This document shows, one piece after another, positions 12,101-19,659 of a stretch of DNA of 19,659 nt; position 1 is the stretch's first letter, and each line of letters opens with the position of its first letter. The notes under the pieces are model-generated. The model was not told the DNA's origin, did not search any database, and saw nothing but the letters and a program-made list of their open reading frames with translations. Both the position numbers and the translations under genes were made by a program. Source of the DNA: Goniomonas avonlea (lineage: Eukaryota > Cryptophyceae > Goniomonadida > Goniomonadaceae); assembly GCA_003573635.1 (NCBI GenBank), contig QUTJ01031795.1, positions 1-19,659 of the forward strand. The letters are read 5' to 3'.

Positions 12101-15100
12101 TCGGCTCCTCCGGCCTCATTTCCGCCACCAGCGGCAGTTTCGCCACCGTCCTGGACCGTGACAACCCTGTGTCGGCCTCCCACAGCTACATTACCTCCGC
12201 CAGGTCTTCGACTATCGTGTCTGGCACGCTCGTGCGTGTGGTGACGCAGACGTCCGACTCGTTCGGCAACCGTCGCACGGGCCCGTCTGACATATCCTTT
12301 GAGGCCGTGGTCACTGGTGCTGCCAGCCCGCCTGCTCTCTTCCACGACAACTTGAACGGCACTTTCGAATTCCAGGTGCGGCCAACGTTCGCTGGCGTCT
12401 ACAGCATCGCAGTCCTGTCCTCGTCGGACCGTGTGAGTGTAGTCTCGAGCCCTGTCGCGGTCGTGGTGGTCCCCGGCCCCGTCGAGGCGACCGGATGCAC
12501 CTTTGTCGCGTCGCACTCCATCACCGCCTGGGAGGCCGGAGCAGAGCGCACCTTCACGGTGCAGCCGGGAGATGCGTTCGGCAACCCTCTTACAGCGTCG
12601 ACACAGCCGTTCTCCATCACCGTCAAGTGGCTCCCGTTCCCGAACAGCACGCTGAATGCCACCGACGTCTTCAACGCAACCGTGGCTGCATGGGGGTCGC
12701 ACACTTGGACCTTGACCAGGGCTGGGGTGTACCATGCGCACGTTGTGCTCAACACCACTGCCAAACCGCACGTTAAGAGCTCGCCAGCATGGATGCGTGT
12801 CTTGCCGACGGCCGTTGCGGTGTCCGCGTGCACAGTTCCCAACCCTCCGCCCAACTCCACTGTGGGCTCCTCTGTCAGGTGGGTGATCGAAACTCGCGAC
12901 AAGTACTCCAACCTGCGCTCGCTCGTCGCTCCGGACACCTTCACTGCGACGCTCACTGGCCCTGTCCCTGCGTTCAACGCGCTTGTGGTCAACGAACCGA
13001 GCGGCCTCGTCACCGCGCAAGCAGTGCTCACTGTCAGCGGGGCGTACTCCGTTGCGCTGCAGTCGGGAGGAGCTTTGGTTGGCGGCGTGTCGCAGTCTCT
13101 AACCGTGATCCCTGGTGCTGTTATCGGATCGCGCTGCACGATAGTGGCTCCTGCTTCTGCCTTGCAGGGCTTCGCCGGCGACGTCCGTATTCTGCGTGTG
13201 ATTGCACGCGACTCGTACTCGAATGAGGTTGCTGGTGGTGACCACACATTCAGCTCGTTGCTATCCAACTCGTCGAATATTGTGGTGGAGTCACGGCAGG
13301 TGAAGGGGAGCACCGACCTCATTTACTGGATGACCCGCAGCGGCTCGTACTCGCTCATACTGTCCTATGCGGCCGTGCCGTTGGTCGGGTCACCGGTCGA
13401 GTTCCAGGTCGCCGTCGGCCTCGTTAACGAAGACACCTCTGTGCTGTCGACGGCTGGCGGTGTGGTTCATCAGCCTGCGCAGTTCTCCATCGCCGCGACC
13501 GATCGTTTTGGTAACCCTCGCACCTCAGGGCTGGACGTTTTCTCCGCAGTGGTCTCCAACGCGAATCGCAGCATTGTGATCCAGGCCGACCCTGTGAACA
13601 CGGCCGGCACCAACCTCTACGTCGGCGCTGCCACACTGTCCGTCAACGACACGTACACGGTGACCGTGACGTTCCCGTCGGGCACCACGCGCACCTTGTC
13701 CATGCTGGTGGTTTTCTCGCTGTCCTCAGTGGAACCGAGCATGACCCTCCTCACCGGTGATGGGCTGCTGTCGAGCGTTGCTGGCACGCAGGCCCAGGTG
13801 TACGTGCAGCTGCGCAGCCCTCAAGGCATCTACTTTACGCAGGACTCTCCCACCGGCAGCTGGGGGGCGGTCAGCGCTGCAATAACTCGCTACCCGTCGC
13901 TCACCGCGGTGACGACAGTGTCTGGCATCGAGAGCAAGGGCCGGTACACCGTGTCGTATACGCTAACCGCCACTGGGCAGTACCGTGTCTCCATATCGTT
14001 CAGAGGTACTGAGCTGCCTGCCTCGACCGGCAACCCGTTCATCATGCAGACCTTGCCTGGCGCTCCAACGCCAGCGACCACGACAGGAGTTGGAGTTGGG
14101 CTGACGCTGGCCACCGCCGGAGCAAGCAACAGCTTCCGAGTTCTGGCTGCCGACGTTGCTGGGAACATCCTCCCCTACAGCGTGGCTGGCGCCTCGGTCT
14201 CCGTGGTGTGCCAGCTGACCAGCGAGACTGGAATCGCGACTCCTGTTGACGTGACGTATCTTTCGATCTACAACGGGACGTACAACGGACAGTACCTCGT
14301 GACTGCCACCGGGTCCTACTCGCTTGTTATCAGCCTGTCTGGCGTGCCGGTGTCGGGCAGTCCTTTCACCATGTCCGTTGTCCCGGGGCCTGCCTCGCCG
14401 GCCCAGTCCTCTGTGACGGGCGACGGCGTGCGGGCTGAACGAGTGGCGAGCCCTCTGCTGGCCCCCTTCACCGTGCTGGTCCGTGACGCCCACGGCAACC
14501 TCGTGAGGCCAGGGTCTGTGAGCGTTGTTGCGTGGGACAACACTAACGAGCTCGTGACGGCTGGTCAGTTTGTTAAGAACCCTCTTCCGGCGTCCTGGCT
14601 GCCCCTTTCCGTGGGGCTCCGCGCTCTTGTGATTCAAGTCAACGGCTCGCACGTCCACGGCAGTCCTTTCTCGGTCAACGTGCTGCCTGCGGCAACGAAC
14701 GCCTCCCTGTCAGTCGTGGACCTGTGGTGGCTCGCTGGTGCTCGTGCGTACACGAAGGCCGCCATTTTGTTGACGACCCGTGACTCGTTTGGAAATCGCA
14801 AGACGTCGGGTGGTGACGTGGTGGGGGTGGTGGTGACCGGAGCCACCTCAGTCGCTACCAGCGTCGACGACAAGCTCAACGGTGACTACATCATCAATCT
14901 CCTCTCGCTGTTTGCCGGCGAGTTCCGACTCTCGCTCACGGTGAACTCCAAGCCCACCTCGGTGACCTCGTACCCCTTCACTGTCCTGACTGGCCCCACA
15001 CACCCCGCCTCGTGCACCGTGTCGGGCAGCGGCATGTCCACTGCCGTCGTCGGCAAGACCACAGAGTTCGTGATCACGCGCCGCGACCAGTCGGGCACTG

Positions 15101-18100
15101 ACAAAACCGACGCTGAGGACACTTTCATGATCACACTGCAGCTGGATACTCGTGCGACGCTCAGCTGGGCGTGCAGTACCCGAGAGGGGGCCACAACCGT
15201 CGCCTGCGCGTACCGAGCGACAGTCGCAGGGACGTACAGCCTCAGCGTGTTCCTCACCTCCCGCGTCCCCTCCAACGCTGTGACAGCCGTCCCCTTGAGT
15301 GTGGTCGTCCAGCCAGCGCCCGTCGCTGCGTCTGGCTCGTCGGCAGTGGGCAGCATCGACGTGACAACAGCCGGCGTGCTCTCCTCGTTCACGGTGCGCA
15401 CCGCCGACTGGTGGGGCAACCCGCAGGTCTACAACCCCTTCGACTTCGTGCAGATCAACATGGCAGTTACCCTCACCAACCCCATCGGGGCTGCCGTTGC
15501 AACGACTACAGCGAACAATCTCAACGGGACGTACACCGTGGCGTACACTGCCGTGATGGGCGGCACCAAAAACCACACCCTGGCGGTGATGATCAATGGC
15601 TATCCAATCCACAGCAGCCCGTTCACCCTGCGCTGTCTCGCGTCGACACCGAAGGCTTCCGTCTCGACCGCATCCGGCCATGCCCTGTCCGGCACAACTG
15701 CCGGCGTGCCGACCAACTTCACAGTGACCGTCCGCGACACCTTCGGCAACTCGATGGACTACGACACTGCAGCACTGAGCGTGCAGCTCGACCTCGTCCG
15801 AGTCAACTCGGAACCGACTGCCCGCAGCCAGCCCGTCGCTGTCTTTTCGCCGTCCCTGCGTGCCTACACGGTGTCCTTCAACCTCACGCGCATGGGTTCC
15901 TGGCTCGCTACGGTGACAATCGCCAGTGTGCCCATCCAAAACAGCGGGTTCTTCATCAGTGTCGCGCAGAGCGACGTGTCGCCTGCGCACTCCACGGCCT
16001 CGGGCATCGCGCTGAGCTTCGGTCGCTCCAACACCCCGACGTCATTCAGCATCCAGGCGCGCGACGCCTACGGCAACGCGCACTCGGCGCCAGGAGCCAC
16101 CGCCGCCGTGTTGATCACCTCCCCGGGCACCGTCAGCACCTCTGCGACAGCCACCGCCCTCGGCGGCGGCTTGTTCTCGGCGTCAATGACCGTGTCAATC
16201 GTGGGCGGAATCGCGTTGCAGGTCACGCTCAACGGCGTGGCCATCAGTGGGAGCCCGTTCTCAGCGACGTATGCCGAAGCGCCAGGCATCGCTGCTGCCC
16301 GGTACTCGTCCATGACCTCTTCAACCCACACTCTGGGTTACGCGGGCGAAGTGACGACTGGTACGCTGCAGATTCGTGACCACCGCGGCAATGACATGAA
16401 TTCTGGCGTGATTCCGACCCCGGTGGCGACCATGGCGAATGGCCAGGCTTCCGTCCAGGTGTCCTCTGGCGGCTTGTTTACGCTGAGCCTGACCAGCACT
16501 GTGGCCGGCAAGTGGCCTGTCAACATCACCGTGGATGGGACGCTGATTGGTGAGGGGGCTCCTTCGCCGACCTTTGTGCTTACGGTCATGCCTCTAGCCA
16601 CCGTTGCCAACAAGTCCACGTTCACGATGGCAAGCAGCAGCAAAGCAGGCGTCCCGATCGTGGTCACTATCATGGCGCGCGATACCTACGGCAACGCCCA
16701 GCAGTACGTCCCAGGTGCGCAGCGTTACGCGAGCGGGAGCAACCCCTACGACGTCTTCTCTGTGGTTCTGACCCCTGTGGCCACTGGCGCCGCACCGTTG
16801 CGGGCTCTGTCAATTCCGTTTGATGTGGAGAAAGGCACAAGCCAGGCAGTGTTCGCGACGGTGACGGCCGTGGGTGAGTACTCCGTGACTGTCAGCGTCG
16901 ACGCCGCGGCGCTGCCAGGCTTTGCATCTGTGCAAGTGGTGCCGACGGCACCTGACCGGGCCGCCTTCGTGACCGTCGGCCTGCCTGCCCTGAGCCTCAA
17001 GGTTGGTGTTGCGCATAGCTTCAGAGTTGTTGAGCGGGACATGTACGGAAACACCATCACCGTGGGGTCGTCAGAGCTAAGTATTGCCCCAAGCAGCCCG
17101 ATGCCTGCCACCGGGCCGCTATGGCAGGGGCAGTTCTGGTCCTTTACGATCGCTCCGGGCGCCAACCTCGACAACGGGACTGTCGCAGTGTACTCGCGCA
17201 ACGCGCTTGGATACAACGCGCACATCGCTGGCAGTCCGTTTGCCATCGCAATTGTAGCGGGAGAGCTGAACCTCACCAACAGCGTGCTCCAAGTGGGCTC
17301 GATCGCGTCTGCCGGTGTGCGCACAGGCTTCCAGCTCTCTCTGCGAGACTCCCTGAGCGCCAGGGTGACCACGTCTGGCCTTTACTTCTCCTGTCGCCTG
17401 CGCTTCGGCACACGACTGCTGCCCGTGGAAGGCATCCAGGACCTGGGCAGCGGCGTTTACGTGGGTGCCTTCGTAGCGGGCACCGTGCTCGGGGACTACT
17501 CCCTCTCGTGCAGCCGAGGAAGCACCATGGTCGGTGGTCGTGAGTACACCATCCGGGTCGAGGCTGGCGCTGTGAGCGCGACCACTTCGACGGCAGTCCT
17601 CCTGCAGCCGGTGGGTGGCGCCGCGGTCACAGCCGGGGTGGCCGTCAACTTCACCCTGCACCTGCGCGACGCTCACAGCAACGCCCGCCTTCTTGGCAAC
17701 GCAAGCCTGGTGGCCGCCACGAGCAAGAGTCAGGCTGGGACGTTCCTGGAGAATCTCCCCGTCGCCATGGCGCTCGAGGCTGGCAGCGCGCTGGTGTACC
17801 GCGTCAACCTGCGCCCGACCCTTGTGGGCAACCCTGTCCAGCTCCAGCTTCTCTTTGCTGGGGCCGACGTGAGCGGCAGCCCTGTCAACGTGGTCGTGCA
17901 GCCCGGGCCGACGTCCGCGGCGAAAACAACGCTGGCCGGAACGTGCTTCTCGACGACGTGCTCGGCAGGCACCGCGCACACAGCTGCGGTGAGGCGACGC
18001 GACGCCTTCGGTAACACAGTGACCACCACGGCGGCCGCCCCAAGCGCAACTTATGCAGCGTCAGGACTCTCCAACCCTGTGAGCAGCGCTGCTCACGCCG

Positions 18101-19659
18101 CGGTGGTGTGCTCCGAGGACGCGGTAGAGCTCGGACGAGTGAACTGTGCCGGGCCTCTCATCAAGGCTGGCTACTGGGTGCTGCACGTGGCAGTCGATGG
18201 GATCTCGCTGGCTTCCCCAGTGCTGACCGTGACGCCGGGCACTGTTGCTTCCAGCGCGTCCACCATAGCGGGCACGGGTCTCTCCTCCGCGACGGCCGGC
18301 TTGTCCACCAACTTCACCATCACCACCGCAGACGCCTACTCCAACCTCGTCACCGTGGGCGGCAGCGTGTTCGACGTGTCAGTTGGGGTTGCCAGCAACG
18401 GTCTGGTCACGTCTGCGTCTGGCGTGTCGGTGGCGCACATTACGTCCGCACCCGGCACTTACCTGGTGTCGTACACCGCCACACTCGCCGCAACCTACAC
18501 TGTCGGCGTGCTCCTCTTCAGCCAGGCGCTCAAGGGCAGCCCTGTCACCACCCTTGTTGTGCAGCCTGCCGCCCCAGTCGCCGCGGCTTGCGTGGCAAGC
18601 GGCACAGGGCTCAAGGGTAGCCTCGTGAACCGACCTGCGTCCTTCACGCTCACTGCTCGCGACGCGTACGGGAATGCTGGCGGCGCGACGACGTCCACCT
18701 TCAACCTCACGTTCACGCCCGCGCCTCCAACAACGCCGGCTCTATCCACGTCGGGAGGCGTGACGACCGTCACCTACACCTACACCTCCGTCCAGACCTC
18801 GGTCGCGATCGCCGTTGGGTTCGGCGGCGTCGCCATTCCTGGGAGCTCGTTCACTGCCGTAGTGTCCGCCGACCTCGGGGCTGTGTCTGCGCCGTCGTCA
18901 CTCGTGTTTGGCAGCGTCGTGACAGGCGTGGGCGCTGCAGCCACGGCGCGTGCGCCTGCGGGTCTCACCTCCCTGTCGATCCAGCTCCGCAACAGCGCTG
19001 GCATCGACCTCACCGCGAGCTCCAACACGACGACCCTCCCGCCTGCGTCCAACTTCACCGCCGTGGTCGAGGGTGTTGTGAGCTCCAAGGCGACCGTCAC
19101 GGACAAATCTGCCGGCCTCTACAGCGTCAGCTTCACGACGACCGTCGCAGGCCAGTACAACGTCATCATTCGTCTCCAGCGCGAGGCCGTCGGCAGCTCA
19201 ACAGGCGTGCTGCCACTCACAGTGTACCCTGCTCTGCCCGCAGCCGCGGGCACTGTTGCCACGGGCGTCGGGCTGTCAGGCACCACGGCTGGCTTGCGGG
19301 CCTCGTTCCAGCTTTCAGTGCGTGATGTCTGGGGCAACCTCTTGCCTGAGGGCGCAAGCATCGGGGCGTTCTCTCTGACCGTGCCCAGCGACGTGAGCGC
19401 CGAGGTGGTGGAGCGCGTGGGTGCGCCTGCGTACGTCGTCTACCAGTCCTCAGTCGCCGGGGTGCACAACCTCGGCGTCAAGCTCTTCGGCTCCCTCATT
19501 TCAGGCGCTCCCTTCCCGCTCGCCGTTGCGACGGCCGCAGCCTCGACTGCAGCCTGCTCTGTCGTGCCTCAGCTGTCCACGCACACCATGACGGCCGGAG
19601 GCACCCTGTCCCTGACGGTCACCGCCCGGGACCAGTTCAACAACGCGCGCACGCAGCCC
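1..19659 (+). CDS. Giant TIG-like / Ig-like / filamin-type repeat protein, internal fragment open at both ends
   Basis: Frame 1 translates without a stop for 6,553 codons, and the window starts and ends on codon boundaries. I translated every line in this frame. The frame is real because one repeat signature (S-V-T-V-V-G, then W-x-S-D-S-S-x-x-C-K) returns about every 87 residues over residues 1-3603, and filamin-type signatures (R-D-x-x-G-N, then G-S-P-F) run over about residues 4053-6553. Order: 41 complete TIG-like units, four bacterial-type Ig-like units, 24 filamin-type units. The composition is rich in Ser, Thr, Val, Ala and Gly. I see no membrane segment, RGD motif, enzyme domain or coiled coil. 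The visible part alone would weigh roughly 0.65 MDa (estimate). The true start, signal peptide and C-terminal anchor must lie outside. A surface adhesive or structural role is inferred from domain types and sequons. The gene product itself is not recognised. Confidence 0.93.
130..2478 (+). repeat. Super-repeat block 1: TIG-like units 1-9
   Basis: Nine units, 783 residues from the first core (172) to the first core of the next block (2521). Core-to-core steps in residues are 86, 87, 86, 85, 91, 87, 84, 86 and 91. Units 5 and 9 are the long ones. Unit 6 (core 1477) has the Trp-bearing last strand (G-W-T-T) and both cysteines. Unit 8 (core 1990) lacks the C-K cysteine, having Q-G-K instead. These landmarks recur at the same places in blocks 2-4. 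The block edges are arbitrary in phase: any nine consecutive units would do. Confidence 0.72.
2479..4830 (+). repeat. Super-repeat block 2: TIG-like units 10-18
   Basis: Nine units, 784 residues core to core (2521 to 4873). Steps are 86, 87, 89, 86, 90, 85, 87, 85 and 89 residues. Unit 14 (core 3565) ends A-F-T-I-N-V-V-P then S-S-I-V-K-A-N, matching unit 23 in block 3. Unit 15 (core 3835) again has the Trp-bearing last strand (G-W-T-S-D) and both cysteines. Unit 17 (core 4351) again lacks the C-K cysteine (Q-L-K). Unit 18 ends A-F-T-T-N with A-V-R-A-N, matching units 27 and 35. Confidence 0.72.
4831..7182 (+). repeat. Super-repeat block 3: TIG-like units 19-27
   Basis: Nine units, 784 residues core to core (4873 to 7225). 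Steps are 86, 86, 88, 86, 90, 86, 87, 86 and 89 residues. Unit 22 (core 5653) ends with an A-P-T-V-S-S linker like unit 30. Unit 23 ends S-S-I-I-K-A-N like unit 14. Unit 24 (core 6181) has the T-W-T-T-D last strand and both cysteines. Unit 19 shares an A-D-Y-S motif and a following P-R with unit 28, the first unit of the next block. Unit 26 (core 6700) keeps the C-K cysteine, unlike its counterparts 8, 17 and 34. Confidence 0.72.
7183..9276 (+). repeat. Super-repeat block 4: eight TIG-like units (28-35), one unit missing
   Basis: This block spans 698 residues core to core (7225 to 9319), which is 86 less than blocks 2 and 3: exactly one unit. Steps are 87, 88, 86, 89, 86, 87, 86 and 89. They match the other blocks if the second unit is absent. 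Unit 29 fits position 3, with an 88-residue step and an N-S-F-D-V-G-G tail like I-S-F-D-L-G-Y in unit 21. Unit 30 fits position 4 (A-P-T-P-S-S), unit 31 position 5, unit 32 position 6 (A-W-S-A-N), unit 34 position 8 (no C-K cysteine) and unit 35 position 9 (A-F-T-V-N, S-S-A-V-R-A-N). Confidence 0.65.
9277..10812 (+). repeat. Partial, degenerate super-repeat block 5: TIG-like units 36-41
   Basis: Six units with steps of 86, 86, 86, 84 and 86 residues. Unit 38 (core 9835) ends R-P-T-V-S-S like position-4 units, and unit 37 has an S-F-D-L tail like position 3. This suggests that position 2 is missing here too, as in block 4. Units 39 and 41 keep the first cysteine but have lost the usual C-K one (R-A-K and R-G-K). 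Unit 41 has the weakest core (T-L-T-V-L-G). It ends with F-S-Y-D-P-G, after which the sequence style changes. Placement of units 39-41 in the nine-unit scheme is uncertain. Confidence 0.5.
10681..12495 (+). other. 605-codon cysteine-free stretch
   Basis: The last cysteine of the TIG-like array is in unit 41 (codon ending at 10680). The next is at 12496-12498, in the second filamin-type unit. The 605 codons between have none, whereas the TIG-like array averages about one per unit. This covers the whole of the four-unit joint and the first filamin-type unit. Confidence 0.9.
10813..12156 (+). repeat. Four bacterial-type Ig-like units joining the two arrays (residues about 3605-4052)
   Basis: Four units of about 105-120 residues: roughly 10813-11133, 11134-11457, 11458-11817 and 11818-12156. 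The typical order, clearest in units 3 and 4, is: a start such as L-x-V-Q-P-S-G-G, a D-x-G-G-N turn, a V-T-A strand, a T-G/F-G-S loop, then V-x-F-T-D/N-L, G-x-Y/F-x-L-x-F, S-x-G-L and a closing V-L-G-P-P. This pattern is familiar from Ig-like repeats of large bacterial and protist surface proteins (invasin-like group); the exact family is not certain. The stretch has no cysteine and eight N-x-S/T sequons. It separates the TIG-like and filamin-type arrays and may act as a joint between them, which is inference. Confidence 0.6.
13729..14061 (+). repeat. Filamin-type unit 6, with degenerate R-D-x-x-G-N turn
   Basis: The expected R-D-x-x-G-N turn is replaced by R-S-P-Q-G-I near 13813. The second half of the unit is intact: G-R-Y-T-V-S-Y-T, G-Q-Y-R-V-S-I, then G-N-P-F-I-M. 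The steps on either side (104 and 113 residues) show that the unit is complete. It lacks the conserved loop rather than being truncated. Confidence 0.65.
15322..15645 (+). repeat. Filamin-type unit 11, among the best preserved
   Basis: This unit shows nearly every filamin-repeat landmark: T-T-A-G, F-T-V-R-T-A-D-W-W-G-N, N-L-N-G-T-Y-T-V-A-Y-T, a G-G-T-K turn, L-A-V-M-I-N-G, and I-H-S-S-P-F-T-L. Two N-glycosylation sequons (N-G-T near 15523 and N-H-T near 15571) sit inside it. It is the best anchor for assigning the array to the filamin-type family. Confidence 0.8.
16597..16941 (+). repeat. Filamin-type unit 15, with an extra loop after the G-N turn
   Basis: After R-D-T-Y-G-N (16678-16695) the unit carries a polar, Tyr-rich extra loop (about 16696-16749, containing Q-Q-Y, Q-R-Y and N-P-Y) before the usual strand resumes. 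This gives the longest step in the array, 119 residues. The rest is regular: V-G-E-Y-S-V-T-V-S-V. In filamin-type folds this loop lies at one end of the sandwich, so it could be a specific contact site. That is inference. Confidence 0.6.
19534..19659 (+). repeat. Filamin-type unit 24, cut by the window end
   Basis: The unit opens with the usual linker, then M-T-A-G-G and L-T-V-T-A-R-D-Q-F-N-N (19588-19641), a variant of R-D-x-x-G-N. It ends at residue 6553 with the window. The reading frame is still open, so the array or other domains continue downstream. Confidence 0.75.

Larger units (their letters stand above)
10801..19659 (+). other. Sequon-rich half of the protein (about 34 N-x-S/T sites)
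   Basis: A read-through of residues 3601-6553 finds about 34 N-x-S/T sites with x not Pro. Examples are N-S-T near 10933, N-I-T near 11146, N-G-T near 11404, N-S-T near 12643, N-G-T near 14272, N-F-T near 15715, N-L-T near 15880, N-I-T near 16522, N-F-T near 17650 and N-T-T near 19024. The first 3,600 residues have three. Dense sequons fit a protein that passes through the secretory pathway, though sequons alone do not prove glycosylation. Confidence 0.7.
12157..19659 (+). repeat. Array of 24 filamin-type Ig units (residues about 4053-6553), last one cut
   Basis: Each unit runs: S-x-x-G-x-G-L, T-A-G, F-x-V-x-x-R-D-x-x-G-N, a variable strand, N-G-T-Y-x-V-x-Y-T, G-x-Y-x-L-x-V, G-S-P-F-x-V-x-V-x-P-G. 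This is the classic filamin/ABP280 repeat layout. The R-D-x-x-G-N position starts near bases 12256, 12571, 12898, 13210, 13501, 13813 (degenerate), 14152, 14485, 14782, 15085, 15409, 15736, 16063, 16378, 16681, 17038, 17347, 17668, 18001, 18331, 18661, 18991, 19324 and 19630. The mean step is about 107 residues; normal filamin repeats are about 95-100. G-S-P-F or close variants are at 14356, 14659, 15613, 16249, 17230, 17875, 18535 and 18841. Filamins are cytosolic actin cross-linkers, but filamin-type units also occur in extracellular proteins such as plant GEX2. The many sequons favour the latter. No actin-binding domain is visible. Confidence 0.82.

Noticed and set aside
14848-15990. A 380-codon - strand frame with an acidic, His/Arg/Gly-rich translation
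   Set aside because: Low-complexity composition typical of reverse-strand reading of GC-rich coding DNA; it covers three or more filamin-type units without respecting their borders.
1-19659. Introns (GT...AG pairs occur by chance in many places)
   Set aside because: The frame and the repeat register hold through the whole window. Removing any stretch would delete conserved strands, so no intron is needed or supported.
1-19659. Pseudogene or frameshifted gene
   Set aside because: No stop codon and no register slip in 6,553 codons. Conserved residues persist to the end.
1-19659. CRISPR array, from the regular repeat spacing of about 260 bases
   Set aside because: The repeated element is a diverged protein-coding unit in a fixed frame, without short identical direct repeats or unique spacers.
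1-19659. Promoters, terminators, tRNA or rRNA genes
   Set aside because: The whole window is coding; I saw no such element that would not be chance matches inside codons.
12157-19659. A cytosolic actin-binding filamin
   Set aside because: The repeats are filamin-like, but there is no actin-binding domain in the window, units are longer than usual, sequons are dense, and the neighbours are surface-type repeats. It cannot be fully excluded because both gene ends are missing.

Overview
The whole window is the inside of one giant protein-coding sequence. Reading from base 1 on the + strand, all 6,553 codons are open: there is no stop, no start that can be recognised as the true one, and no break in register. 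Both ends of the gene lie outside the window. The frame is set by its content, because the same domain signatures recur in this frame from the first base to the last. All other open frames on either strand are shadows of it. There is no intergenic DNA, RNA gene, mobile element, CRISPR array or second gene.

The protein has three zones, all Ig-like beta-sandwich repeats. Zone A (bases 1-10812) holds 41 complete and one partial TIG/IPT-like unit of about 87 residues. Each has an S-V-T-V-V-G core and an invariant Trp. These 41 units are themselves arranged in a nine-unit super-repeat of 783-784 residues, seen as three full blocks, one block missing a single unit, and a degenerate partial block. 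Zone B (about 10813-12156) holds four units like the Ig-like repeats of bacterial-type surface proteins and contains no cysteine. Zone C (about 12157-19659) holds 24 filamin-type Ig units of about 107 residues, the last cut by the window end.

The zones differ in chemistry. Zone A is basic and almost free of N-glycosylation sequons. Zones B and C are near neutral and carry about 34 sequons. G+C at third codon positions climbs from about half at the start to about four fifths at the end.

The likely source is a GC-rich unicellular eukaryote, an alga or heterotrophic flagellate. From general knowledge, long TIG-like arrays and filamin-type arrays of this style are found in such protists. The species cannot be named from sequence alone, and a bacterial or giant-virus source is less likely but not excluded. 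The best guess for function is a very large extracellular or cell-surface structural or adhesive protein. This is inference: no signal peptide, membrane anchor, enzyme domain or catalytic motif lies inside the window.
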